DNA from: a virus
Virus record (IMG/VR): IMGVR_UViG_3300005589_000070
Span: 1-34,682 of that record
DNA: 34,682 nt
Reading direction: 5' to 3' (one strand)
The translations under genes were made by a program, and so were the position numbers. Below are positions 19,623 through 26,592 of this stretch, piece after piece. How positions within the stretch are numbered: position 1 is the first letter of the stretch; every line of letters starts with the position of its first letter. The notes beneath the pieces are model-generated. The model did no database searches. It saw only the letters and a list, made by a program, of their open reading frames with translations, and was not told the origin of the DNA.

Positions 19623-20084
19623 TTATTCCTCCGTTTGACGCTTTAACCTCGAATATTCCGAGTCTTCTGGATAAGTAAGCAGCAACCCTTTCTCCACCGC
19701 CCAATGAGAGTGCTTATCCATCATGAACAGAAATCGACTCTTCTGCATATCTCTGGTTAGCTCTCTAAGGCCTTTATCGGTTGCACCTAGCCAATGGCTC
19801 ACAAACATTGCGTGAGCGTCATCAGGTTCCACTTGGCGCGTGTGAATGACCTTTCCGTGCTGGTTCTTTACTTCTATCCTCGCTCCGTTGTTATTCATCC
19901 ACTCTGCAGTCTGAGGAATCCAGAACCCCCACCATAGCGCATTCATTGATTTTGTCCTGGTGGCTTTGGTAACTGTTGTCACCTTTGCCTCTCCACCAGC
20001 CTCAACTATCTGGTCAATCTCCTGACCAAGCCTTCCAACCTCTTCGGCTATGTTAAATTGGTTTATGATCTGCTCAAGCGCCAT
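19623..20084 (-). CDS. Conserved phage protein, possibly NinB-like (153 aa)
   Basis: GGGAGAG lies upstream of ATG 20084. After a helical start, the core reads ATRTKSMNALWWGFWIPQTA (41-60), then IEVKNQHGKVIHTRQVEPDD and LGATDKGLRELTRDMQKSRF. The RTxSxNxLWW opening and the later VxPxD...T..M pattern are reminiscent of NinB/Orf-like recombination proteins, but the protein lacks enough shared motifs for a firm call. The replication/recombination context agrees with such a role. Confidence 0.55.
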   Translation of the reverse strand: MALEQIINQFNIAEEVGRLGQEIDQIVEAGGEAKVTTVTKATRTKSMNALWWGFWIPQTAEWMNNNGARIEVKNQHGKVIHTRQVEPDDAHAMFVSHWLGATDKGLRELTRDMQKSRFLFMMDKHSHWAVEKGLLLTYPEDSEYSRLKRQTEE

Positions 20085-20110
20085 TATTTCATGCTCTCCC
20101 TGTGGGTTAT

Positions 20111-20398
20111 TTACACTGTAACAAGATCGTTAATTTCTTTTATCAGATCATCGAATTTGTATTCTGATGGTTTTGGTTTCTTGCGCAGCTTGTCTTGAGT
20201 TGTGATCACGGTTGATACGCCTTTATATCCACCATCAAGTCGATATGCCAAATCAACAACCCCAAGAGTTGTTCCATCTTTGAAGTTAACTCTTATTGGC
20301 CCTTTTATTATCTCAATGATTACCGTTTCCTCTTGATTGCCTGTAGAACCGGAAAGAACATAAACCTCTTCTCCAGCTTCAAATAATTTTGCGCTCAT
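20111..20398 (-). CDS. Hypothetical 95-aa protein
   Basis: Starts MSAKLFEAGEEVYVLSGSTG with AGGGGATAGAG ahead. The first half has an SH3-like run of strands (VYVLSGS, VIIEIIKGPIRVNFKDGTTL), then a basic segment (DKLRKKPKP) and a helix to the C-terminus. No known family is recognised. Confidence 0.65.
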   Translation of the reverse strand: MSAKLFEAGEEVYVLSGSTGNQEETVIIEIIKGPIRVNFKDGTTLGVVDLAYRLDGGYKGVSTVITTQDKLRKKPKPSEYKFDDLIKEINDLVTV

Positions 20399-20420
20399 TC
20401 TCTATCCCCTATATGACAAT

Positions 20421-20660
20421 CTAAAAAATACCCATCGGAACAAATTGAACCTTGTGATTAAAGAAATCCCCATCACCGCTAGCGTGAACCTCCCAACAAT
20501 GACCGCTATCAACCTCCTGAATCTCTGCATACGTGCCATCTTCATACGTGACTACATAATCATCTGTTAAATCATTGTTCAGAAAATCACACATAGTCTC
20601 GTTATTGTCAGAGTGAGACTCTTCAGTTGACCAGTAGTAAAATTCATTATCTGTTATCAT
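20421..20660 (-). CDS. Hypothetical 79-aa acidic protein
   Basis: Start at ATG 20660 chosen because GGAG lies 6 nt ahead; the GTG one codon earlier is the alternative. The product is acidic with DDYVVTYEDGTYAEIQEVD and a C-terminal HKVQFVPMGIF. It has no membrane segment and only two Cys. Such strongly acidic small phage proteins are sometimes DNA mimics, but nothing here proves that. Confidence 0.6.
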   Translation of the reverse strand: MITDNEFYYWSTEESHSDNNETMCDFLNNDLTDDYVVTYEDGTYAEIQEVDSGHCWEVHASGDGDFFNHKVQFVPMGIF

Positions 20661-20684
20661 CACTTACTCCACTATCTAGTTTAT

Positions 20685-20978
20685 TTAAAATAATGCTTCT
20701 TGATCTTTAGGGTGTTTACGGGCCTTCGGCTTTCCGTACGAGAACGGCTTTCCGCCAACCTTTTTAGGCTTCTTGAACTTATACTTACCGTCGTGATGCT
20801 GTGCCCAAATCATACCGGCATGACACAGGCTATCGAAATACGGGTCTTTAAGGTTCCCTTTTTTGAAATGCTCAACTCCTTTTTTTGCCGCAGTCAGTGC
20901 TGCTGATGGGTTGCAGCCATCGGACTTTAGGTAATCAAGAATCTGATCGTGAATCATTTGCTCTATCTTGTTCATCAT
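20685..20978 (-). CDS. Hypothetical 97-aa basic protein
   Basis: Starts MMNKIEQMIHDQILDYLKSD after GGAGAGAG. The N-terminal part is helical; the C-terminal third is Lys/Pro/Gly-rich (KFKKPKKVGGKPFSYGKPKA). The basic tail suggests nucleic-acid binding. No family recognised. Confidence 0.65.
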   Translation of the reverse strand: MMNKIEQMIHDQILDYLKSDGCNPSAALTAAKKGVEHFKKGNLKDPYFDSLCHAGMIWAQHHDGKYKFKKPKKVGGKPFSYGKPKARKHPKDQEALF

Positions 20979-20998
20979 CTCTCTCCAGTGTTTAGTGG

Positions 20999-21338
20999 TT
21001 ATTTACCAGCCATTCCGAGTATTGTCTTTCTCTGGCGGTTTGGCTGTTTTCGTATCTGATCTATCTTGTCTTGCAGTGGGTTTGCATTGGTACTTGTTAT
21101 GGATTGCACCGGCGCGTCATGCTGTCGACCATGCTCATTGCAGTAATCAAGTAACCACTGGTTGGCGACATTTCTACCCTGTTTTAAGTAAACCTCTCGA
21201 TACTCATTACAGGCCAGCTTCCGAGCTTCGAATGCTAGCCTTGATAGCTGTCTCCCCCAACCAATCACGATCACCTGTTTTGTAAAACTCTGGATAGGTC
21301 AATTGCTCTTCTGACCATTCGTGAAATTTAATGCTCAT
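20999..21338 (-). pseudogene. Frameshifted phage gene (about 112 codons)
   Basis: ATG 21338 overlaps the stop region of the replication gene upstream and reads MSIKFHEWSEEQLTYPEFYK and TGDRDWLG; the frame then drifts to a TAA at 21207. In the +1 frame the sense continues as RQLSRLAFEARKLACNEYRE through VANQWLLDYCNEHGRQ to 20999. Both halves join if one G of the GGGGG run is skipped. The second half on its own would need a GTG start without a ribosome site. Likely one gene with an indel; function unknown. Confidence 0.6.
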
Positions 21339-21924
21339 TGACATCACCAAGATCTGGAAGTCCATGATCTGCGCGGAATTTATTCATGCCATCAACAAGA
21401 GATTTCATTTGTCCTTTCGATTCTTTCTTGTGATTCTCGATTTCAGCAATTCCAGGCAAGCTGCTTGGTAACAATTCGATAGGCGTTCGTTCGAATGTTT
21501 CATAAAGACTAATAAACTCCTTCCTCTTCCACTGCATTTCACTTTCAAGGCTCATGCACAGTGAGCGCCAGCCGCCCATATTCTTTACCGCAGCAAGAGC
21601 TTGCTTATCTTCAAGCTCAAGATTGCTATATGCACCACCGCGACGAATTGCGTTTTCCACCTGCAGCCATGCTAGAGCGGCTTTATCCTCAGCGCTTTGC
21701 TCGTTAGCTGACAGTTGACGAACAATATCTGCAGGCTTAGGGAAGAATGTGCCGTGTTTAGGATCAACTAGATGCTTACTGAATGCTGCAGCAACATCAT
21801 CAATTGGGTATGACTGCAGTGCGCCGAAGTAGATCTGCAGTAATGGCTTGGTTACTTCCTTGCCATAAGTCTCGCCCGCACCAACCATTAAAGTTTTAAA
21901 TTGGTTCTTATCTTGCTCGTTCAT
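21328..21924 (-). CDS. Replication-associated protein, DUF6475-like (198 aa)
   Basis: The gene follows the replication-type gene 21924-22397, with overlapping stop and start (TAATG). The motif TKPLLQIYFGALQSYPIDDV followed by HGTFFPKPADIVRQL (about 57-71) is typical of phage proteins at the helicase-loader position (lambda P or DUF6475 type), where a GxFxPxPxDI core is conserved. The rest is helical. It probably helps load host helicase on phage DNA; this is inferred from motif and location. Confidence 0.7.
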   Translation of the reverse strand: MNEQDKNQFKTLMVGAGETYGKEVTKPLLQIYFGALQSYPIDDVAAAFSKHLVDPKHGTFFPKPADIVRQLSANEQSAEDKAALAWLQVENAIRRGGAYSNLELEDKQALAAVKNMGGWRSLCMSLESEMQWKRKEFISLYETFERTPIELLPSSLPGIAEIENHKKESKGQMKSLVDGMNKFRADHGLPDLGDVNEH

Positions 21925-22397
21925 TACCAGTCGCCTTCTAGGTTATTAAGGTTTTTCTGCGTTACTCGTGATAACCCAGATTGTTGAGCATTCCCCAGCC
22001 CGTTACCTCCCTTGTCCTGAGCTCGCTTAAGCCATGCATTGATAAACCGCTTGATGCCCGATGCTGTCTTACGGTTTTGAGTGTTAGCGTCACACCATCC
22101 GATCATCGCTCGGAGCTCTGCAGAAATATCGACTGCAGGATACAACTGAATGTATTTATCAATGTCTGATTGAGTTACACCATGCTCACCAGAGTTAAGC
22201 GGAATGAACATCACTGCAGGCTCTGTTACTGCAGGCGTGCTAGCTTTTGGCTTCGCCTTCTTTTTGCCTTTGTTCAAATATGCTTCGAGAGCTCGGTTTA
22301 GTATCCAACTTCCCGATCGGTCGTCATCCTTGCCTGCAGCAATGGCAGATTTCCACAGCTCGTTATCCAACATTACGTTTGTTCTACAAAGCCCCAC
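21924..22397 (-). CDS. Replication protein, DnaT/O-like C-terminal domain (157 aa)
   Basis: The start is set at GTG 22397 because GGGAG lies 8 nt upstream; the ATG at 22436 lies within the promoter region and would be leaderless. The N-terminal part contains WKSAIAAGKDDDRSGSWILN. The C-terminal GVTQSDIDKYIQLYPAVDIS and MIGWCDANTQNRKTASGIKR are the DnaT-like replication domain common in phage proteins, ending with the FINAWLKRAQDKG segment. It probably binds the origin and hands over to the P-like partner. Confidence 0.75.
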   Translation of the reverse strand: MGLCRTNVMLDNELWKSAIAAGKDDDRSGSWILNRALEAYLNKGKKKAKPKASTPAVTEPAVMFIPLNSGEHGVTQSDIDKYIQLYPAVDISAELRAMIGWCDANTQNRKTASGIKRFINAWLKRAQDKGGNGLGNAQQSGLSRVTQKNLNNLEGDW

Positions 22398-22438
22398 TAT
22401 ATCTACTCCCGTGTAATTATTGTGTAGTTGGTACATAC

Positions 22439-22444
22439 ATTATA
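22439..22444 (-). promoter_or_regulatory. -10 box upstream of the replication genes
   Basis: A perfect TATAAT on the minus strand, 21 nt past the stem of the terminator at 22466-22486. The -35 region is T-rich with no consensus. Transcription would start near 22433, upstream of the GTG start. Confidence 0.45.
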
Positions 22445-22465
22445 CACACCCAGAATTAAAATAAA

Positions 22466-22486
22466 AGGGAAGGTGATCACTTCCCT
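22466..22486 (-). terminator. Intrinsic terminator of the methyltransferase operon
   Basis: AGGGAAG/CTTCCCT 7-bp stem with a GTGATCA loop; the minus strand continues TTTTATTTT. The stop codon of the 22477-22671 gene is part of the hairpin. Confidence 0.75.
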
Positions 22487-22671
22487 ATCTTTGCTTTCTC
22501 AAATATCAATGACTGCTCAAAGTGCAATAGCTTCGACTCGAGCCGCCTTATCTCATCACTGGCGGCTATCTTGTCGCTTGTCTCTTTGCTGTATATGAGT
22601 TTGTTTTTCTGGTTCGTTATCTTCTTATTAGTCTTTGCTATGTACTTTCTTAGTGTTAATGGGCTAGGCAT
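22477..22671 (-). CDS. Basic coiled-coil protein (64 aa)
   Basis: Starts MPSPLTLRKYIAKTNKKITN, overlapping the end of the methyltransferase gene. It is Lys-rich and helical, with a leucine-containing heptad pattern in SDEIRRLESKLLHFEQSLIF. No family recognised. Its stop codon lies inside the terminator. Confidence 0.6.
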   Translation of the reverse strand: MPSPLTLRKYIAKTNKKITNQKNKLIYSKETSDKIAASDEIRRLESKLLHFEQSLIFEKAKIGK

Positions 22672-23161
22672 TTTTCATTAAGTCACTCTTCATGAATAAA
22701 ATCCAATGCGTGTCAGCACTTTTACCAGCCCGTTTATGCCCTATCATTGGCTTGTAATTGCAGCAATCCAACACCTTGCTTACCGGTATTTGCGTCTCAT
22801 TCCACTTAAAGACCAAAACGCCATCAGTTTCAAGCACGCGAAAGCACTCAGCAAACATATCGGTTAAATATTCAGACCAATATTTTTCTCCCTTTGGTAA
22901 TCGACCGTACTTAAGCACCTGCCACCCAGAATCGCCGCCAGTATCAAAGTGTGGCGGATCCAAAACAACAATTTTAAATTTATCGTCTGGCCAATGCATC
23001 TTTGTGAAATCACCGATAACATCAGGCTTAACCACCAACTGACGACCATCACAAAGGGTGGTGTCAAGCTCTCGCTTGTCTTGAAAAACCGTCAATGGGT
23101 TATTCCCGTCAAACCAAAACATTTTTGATCCGCAACATGCATCCAGAGCCTTTTTCATCAT
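22664..23161 (-). CDS. SAM-dependent methyltransferase, DPPH type
   Basis: 165 aa. LDACCGSKMFWFD (6-18) is the glycine-loop region for S-adenosylmethionine, and VVLDPPHFDTG (65-75) is the catalytic DPPH motif, a variant of the DPPY/NPPY motif of N6-adenine and N4-cytosine methyltransferases. ETDGVLVFKWNETQIPV (110-126) is the following conserved strand. It is small, with no obvious target-recognition domain. Such solitary enzymes are common in phage genomes. The substrate may be DNA or RNA; DNA modification against host restriction is the best guess. Confidence 0.75.
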   Translation of the reverse strand: MMKKALDACCGSKMFWFDGNNPLTVFQDKRELDTTLCDGRQLVVKPDVIGDFTKMHWPDDKFKIVVLDPPHFDTGGDSGWQVLKYGRLPKGEKYWSEYLTDMFAECFRVLETDGVLVFKWNETQIPVSKVLDCCNYKPMIGHKRAGKSADTHWILFMKSDLMKNA

Positions 23162-23187
23162 TACTTTCCTTTAGGTAATAGTTCATC

Positions 23188-23732
23188 TAAGACCTTAGCA
23201 AGCTTAAAGCAAGCCAAGCATTTTGTTTGTTTTTGCAAATTCGCCATATATTCTTACCGCCGCATCATCGTAGGCTTTCGCTGCATCTTTTATGTCATCG
23301 TAAACACCTAGATAAACACGCTTCTTATTATCTTTAATCTGGGCGTGCCATTTCCCGCAAGACTTGTTCCAAGTCACCCCTTTGTAACCGCTGGTGTTAG
23401 CCTTATTAATCCCAGTATTGGCATTATTCTGACTCTGATTGCAAGGCCTTAGGTTTTCTATAGCGTTGTTTTCCGGGTTGCCATCAATATGATCTATGTA
23501 GTTCGGATCCTCACCTGTAGACAACCAGTAAACAATTCTATGGTATGTATTTTGATACTTTCCATGAAGGACAATATCGTAACCATCACTATGCTTTGTT
23601 AAGGACATCTTTTTACCGTCATTTCTAACTAAAACACCGTCAACAAGTGATAAGCTATCAACGGCATAGGACATACTCATTCGCCCACTTCTCATAAAGT
23701 TTCCTTTTAACAATAAGGTCAATTAAGACCTT
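23188..23732. repeat. 9-bp direct repeats flanking the second HNH gene
   Basis: TAAGACCTT occurs at 23188-23196 and 23724-23732, just outside the two ends of the HNH-AP2 gene. Downstream of the HNH stop a short open stretch reads KVLDELLPKGK and ends in TAA overlapping the methyltransferase ATG. The repeats may mark the insertion of the endonuclease gene, but 9 bp can recur by chance. Confidence 0.35.
23204..23695 (-). CDS. HNH homing endonuclease with AP2 domain (second copy type)
   Basis: Start at ATG 23695 with AAGGA 7 nt ahead. HRIVYWLSTG (52-61), YIDHIDGNPENNAIENLR (66-83) form the HNH core; TSGYKGVTWNKSCGKWHAQI (101-120) and YLGVYDDIKDAAKAYDDAA (128-146) form the AP2 domain. It has the same plan as the 7595 protein but low identity, so the two are separate arrivals, not a recent duplication. 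It probably spreads its own gene into related phages and may cut near this site. Confidence 0.9.
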   Translation of the reverse strand: MRSGRMSMSYAVDSLSLVDGVLVRNDGKKMSLTKHSDGYDIVLHGKYQNTYHRIVYWLSTGEDPNYIDHIDGNPENNAIENLRPCNQSQNNANTGINKANTSGYKGVTWNKSCGKWHAQIKDNKKRVYLGVYDDIKDAAKAYDDAAVRIYGEFAKTNKMLGLL

Positions 23733-24076
23733 GTCCTTGAAATACCAAAGGGTCATTTAATTTAAAAGAATGGATGGTTTAGTATCAGGCCATATTTTAG
23801 ATGTTCGCACATCAGTCCGCTTTCGCTTTCAAGGACACCAAGCTCTGTTTATCGCGTCTTAACGTCAAACGATCCATTCCAGATAAATTGTCTTGTTTGG
23901 TCTCCGGTCAACTCCGGCAGTATGGGCGGATAGCTACTGTAGGCTAAGGTGTGAACTCAGTGAAGAGGCTTAGAAGGGATTTATGCCTGCCGCAGGAGGT
24001 TAGTTGTTATCCTGCTTTGTGCGTTTAAGTCTTCGCTAGACTGCTGCCAGTAACCAAAAGGCCATCTAACAGGCAT

Positions 24077-24217
24077 AAAAAAGGGCTTAGGTAGTAACAA
24101 CCCCGTTTGAAAGAGGGGCACAACCTGACAGACCAAAGCCCACCGAGATTGCTACTAACTAAACCCTCTGTCATTGTTTTCTAAGCGGTCTTTCAACTCC
24201 GCTGCACCAAAAGGTAC
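24077..24217 (-). ncRNA. Candidate structured small RNA with kissing-loop complementarity
   Basis: On the minus strand a promoter (24224-24253) leads into about 140 nt ending in six T residues at 24077-24082. Hairpin 1 has stem 24184-24188/24199-24203 (AGCGG/CCGCT); hairpin 2 has stem 24101-24104/24115-24118 (CCCC/GGGG). Their loops carry perfectly complementary 8-mers (24189-24196 and 24107-24114). A GGGCTT/AAGCCC outer stem (24083-24088 with 24136-24141) precedes the T tract. A competing 14-nt pairing joins 24087-24100 with 24149-24162. A 49-codon ORF (ATG 24172-24174) overlaps but lacks a ribosome site. The rest of the gap, 23733-24076, contains only micro-ORFs. Confidence 0.5.
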
Positions 24218-24223
24218 GTATGT

Positions 24224-24253
24224 ATTATATCAACTCCTTGATCATGTTTTCAA
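24224..24253 (-). promoter_or_regulatory. Promoter for the candidate small RNA
   Basis: On the minus strand TTGAAA (-35, 24248-24253, 5 of 6), an 18-nt spacer and TATAAT (24224-24229, perfect) extended by TGA. It lies at the end of the last gene of the antirepressor operon and has no coding gene directly downstream. Confidence 0.65.
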
Positions 24254-24402
24254 TGTATAACGTAAAAATTATGCGTATATTCATCACCAGTTTCCTCCTT
24301 ACCGTCTTGGCAGTGTGTGACAGCACTCCCATAATCCATTTTTTGCGAGTAATAAGCCTCTCCAGACTCGACCTCGATAATCTCAATCATGTAGCTAATC
24401 AC
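24250..24402 (-). CDS. Hypothetical 50-aa acidic protein, last early-operon gene
   Basis: GTG 24402 overlaps the TAG of the previous gene and has GGAG 7 nt upstream; an ATG four codons later is the alternative. The product includes MIEIIEVESGEAYYSQKMDY and a C-terminal EYTHNFYVIH. It is acidic and soluble with no recognised family. The -35 of the small-RNA promoter overlaps its stop codon. Confidence 0.55.
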   Translation of the reverse strand: MISYMIEIIEVESGEAYYSQKMDYGSAVTHCQDGKEETGDEYTHNFYVIH

Positions 24403-24848
24403 TAAACCACTCCTTTGTTACTTAGCTCAACTATCCGCTCACGCCAGTAGTTAATCCATTCCGGCGATGGCGCCATAGCCTCAGCTGTCTGCTTGATAGT
24501 CATGCCAGAGCTCAACATGTCGGATACACGCTTGATTTTGTGGTTGTGAGCATCGAGCTTGTCACGTAGTTCCTGGCAATCTTCGTAAACAACCCATCCG
24601 TCCTTTGTGCTTTTCTCGTATGACTTGGGTTCGCGTTCTTTTAATACGCCGGACTGCTTTGCTATTTCATGCTTGAGTGCCTGCGTATCAACACCTAGGC
24701 ACTTTAATGTATCTGACTTACTGCTTATTACCCCTGATATTTCGGATGAGCTGACGCGCTTCTTTGATGTCTTCCTGAGTACTGCGATTTCACTTATGCA
24801 GCATCTGGCTATCGATGCTAGGGCGTTTTGGGCTGCGTAATCAATCAT
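24402..24848 (-). CDS. Helix-turn-helix type protein of early operon (148 aa)
   Basis: ATG 24848 overlaps the stop of the upstream winged-helix gene. The C-terminal 45 residues contain MLSSGMTIKQTAEAMAPSPE, a standard helix-turn-helix (a short helix, turn, then recognition helix), ending near WINYWRERIVELS. The N-terminal part is helical with a Ser-rich stretch. It resembles phage regulators with a small C-terminal DNA-binding end, but no named family is evident. Confidence 0.65.
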   Translation of the reverse strand: MIDYAAQNALASIARCCISEIAVLRKTSKKRVSSSEISGVISSKSDTLKCLGVDTQALKHEIAKQSGVLKEREPKSYEKSTKDGWVVYEDCQELRDKLDAHNHKIKRVSDMLSSGMTIKQTAEAMAPSPEWINYWRERIVELSNKGVV

Positions 24849-25024
24849 TAGAACACCATGTCTTTTCTGAAGTACGGTTTACGTTCGATCACACCTCGAG
24901 ATTTTAGCTCTTTTAGTTTGTAGCTAATACTCCAGTATGTTCGGCCCATAGCTTCTGCTATCTGGGAAATTGTCATATCACCCATTATGCCGATTAGTTT
25001 ATTTTCTTCAGTGGTTGTCCACAT
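24848..25024 (-). CDS. Small winged-helix regulator (58 aa)
   Basis: Reads MWTTTEENKLIGIMGDMTIS and QIAEAMGRTYWSISYKLKEL KSRG in order: a helix, a helix-turn-helix with QIAEAMGRTYWSISYKLKEL, and a final basic wing (ERKPYFRKD). The size and layout fit a compact transcription factor. Its stop overlaps the next ATG (TAATG), suggesting that the two regulators are made together. Confidence 0.7.
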   Translation of the reverse strand: MWTTTEENKLIGIMGDMTISQIAEAMGRTYWSISYKLKELKSRGVIERKPYFRKDMVF

Positions 25025-25057
25025 AGTTATCCTTATTAGGCGCGTTAACGCCTCTGG

Positions 25058-25249
25058 TTATTTGGCTTCAGCTCTTAATCTATATTGAGTTATTGCTATA
25101 GTTCGTTCAAATGTTATAAGCCATTCCATTTTTTGGAATGATTTCGCTGCGTTTATAGCTAACCTAGAGTAGGTAATAGCATTTTCTAGCTGTTCTTTTG
25201 TATTGCATGACCAGATCACATCAATTACTTTTCCTTTTAGGTCACTCAT
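25058..25249 (-). CDS. Hypothetical 63-aa helical protein
   Basis: Starts MSDLKGKVIDVIWSCNTKEQ behind AGGAGTGAGAG. Almost the whole protein is predicted helix (LENAITYSRLAINAAKSFQK and WLITFERTIAITQYRL). Slightly basic, with one Cys. No family recognised; it lies between MazG and the small regulator. Confidence 0.65.
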   Translation of the reverse strand: MSDLKGKVIDVIWSCNTKEQLENAITYSRLAINAAKSFQKMEWLITFERTIAITQYRLRAEAK

Positions 25250-25295
25250 CTCTCACTCCTAATAAACATCACTTAAAACAATATCGACACATCAA

Positions 25296-25892
25296 TTAAA
25301 ATGGGAATGTTTCGCCGCACTTGTCGCACATGTACGGATCTTTATTGTCATCAGTCTTAACTCTACCTATAAGAATTCCGCCATTACATGCTGCACACCT
25401 AAACCCTGCGAAATCATCCTTTACAACCTCTACTGGCTCCTGCGAGATATCAGTATCACTCCACATTTCAGGAGTTATTACCGCCGGTGAATATGTGGTT
25501 GGTTTAATTACTTTTCCAGTGTCGGCGCATTTCATCACAAGGATTTCTCCGTTCTCAACAAGCTCTGCGTTAGGGTATCGACGCTTTGCCGTCTCAAGCT
25601 CTGAGCTGGATGACCAAAGAACTTGCTTGCTCATATTGCTCCTGTGAACCTCCGCGAGCGCTGCTTCGACGTTTACGCCGCGCTCGCGTAGCTGTTGGCA
25701 GGTGATATAAATAGTGTCGATGGCCTCTTTTATGATGCAATCTGAACCTTTATCAAAATCTATATCAAAACTAAGCTCTTCAACCTCATCGCTAATTAGT
25801 TTGTACATTGAATTAAGATCGTGATTAACTGGCTTTTTTGTTAGCCCATACAGCTCGTTAAACTCATCAAACATTTTATTTAAACTCATCAT
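25296..25892 (-). CDS. MazG-like nucleotide pyrophosphohydrolase with zinc-ribbon tail
   Basis: Hydrolyses nucleoside triphosphates to monophosphate and pyrophosphate in the MazG superfamily. The N-terminal domain shows the metal-binding DEVEEL (35-40) and KEAIDTIYITCQQL (55-68), then the AALAEVHRSNMSK segment typical of phage MazG-like proteins. After a linker, a C-terminal zinc ribbon has CAAC and CDKC pairs (about 170-196). MazG-like enzymes in phages are thought to alter nucleotide or alarmone pools. The start overlaps the upstream stop by four bases. Confidence 0.85.
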   Translation of the reverse strand: MMSLNKMFDEFNELYGLTKKPVNHDLNSMYKLISDEVEELSFDIDFDKGSDCIIKEAIDTIYITCQQLRERGVNVEAALAEVHRSNMSKQVLWSSSSELETAKRRYPNAELVENGEILVMKCADTGKVIKPTTYSPAVITPEMWSDTDISQEPVEVVKDDFAGFRCAACNGGILIGRVKTDDNKDPYMCDKCGETFPF

Positions 25893-26218
25893 CTTACCCC
25901 TTTAATGCTTCGTAAATAGTTAACTAACTCGGTTGTATCTGTATCGCTTGACCTCTGTGTATCCTTTGTAACTCGGCGTATCTCCTCAAGTTCGGCGTGG
26001 TCGTGCTTTATTCGGCCTTTCCTGTCATTCCACACCCTGCCAGATGTGACCACCTTTAGGCATTGAACTGAATCGTGTCTTATTGCCTCTCTGGAGTAAC
26101 AATCGACCCTGTTCTGAATGTAACTTACGAATGCCTGGTTGATTTGCCGCATATTGTCGAATGTGTCCGTCATGAATAATTTAGCGGCGGAGTTCATTAG
26201 CTGCTCATATTCACTCAT
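25889..26218 (-). CDS. Hypothetical 109-aa protein
   Basis: ATG 26218 overlaps the upstream stop; GAGGTAATGCG lies just ahead. The product is mostly helical (MSEYEQLMNSAAKLFMTDTF) with a basic patch (SGRVWNDRKGRIKHDHAELE) and an acidic C-terminal region. No catalytic or membrane motif. Unknown function in the antirepressor operon. Confidence 0.65.
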   Translation of the reverse strand: MSEYEQLMNSAAKLFMTDTFDNMRQINQAFVSYIQNRVDCYSREAIRHDSVQCLKVVTSGRVWNDRKGRIKHDHAELEEIRRVTKDTQRSSDTDTTELVNYLRSIKGVR

Positions 26219-26592
26219 CGCATTACCTCTAAAACTTGGCCTTTATCGTAAATATTCTTCCAGTCGCCAATCCGTAATCGTTCGGTTATTTCTGTGTCAC
26301 CCTTAATCATTGACCACATAACAGACTCTGGGCATTGCTTGAACTTCGCACCAAACCCGTTAGCTATGTTTCTTAGAGCCTTTGTTACCTCTGAATACTC
26401 ACTGCCTGTCATTAATGTGATGCCTATGCAGCTCTTTGGCTTGGTGCATGGGTCCATGTTCAGCATTTGGTATGCTTTAACAACCTGTCGCTCAGTCACA
26501 CGTAGATGAATTGAGTATTGTTCTATTGGCCATAATGGGTGCCTTATGATGAATAGGCATATACGGCGCTGATCTGCGTTCATCCAACTCAT
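26215..26592 (-). CDS. HTH-like hypothetical protein (125 aa)
   Basis: Starts MSWMNADQRRICLFIIRHPL, continuing with EQYSIHLRVTERQVVKAYQM, which looks like a helix-turn-helix of the winged type. The C-terminal half includes SCIGITLMTGSEYSEV and a basic segment. It is coupled to the preceding gene by ATGA. A regulatory role is likely but not specific. Confidence 0.6.
   Translation of the reverse strand: MSWMNADQRRICLFIIRHPLWPIEQYSIHLRVTERQVVKAYQMLNMDPCTKPKSCIGITLMTGSEYSEVTKALRNIANGFGAKFKQCPESVMWSMIKGDTEITERLRIGDWKNIYDKGQVLEVMR

Noticed and set aside
23740-24220. P1-type c4 antisense RNA/icd/ant arrangement
   Set aside because: In P1 the c4 RNA precedes the antirepressor gene on the same transcript. 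Here the RNA candidate lies after the end of the antirepressor operon with its own promoter, and no known c4 sequence could be confirmed by eye.
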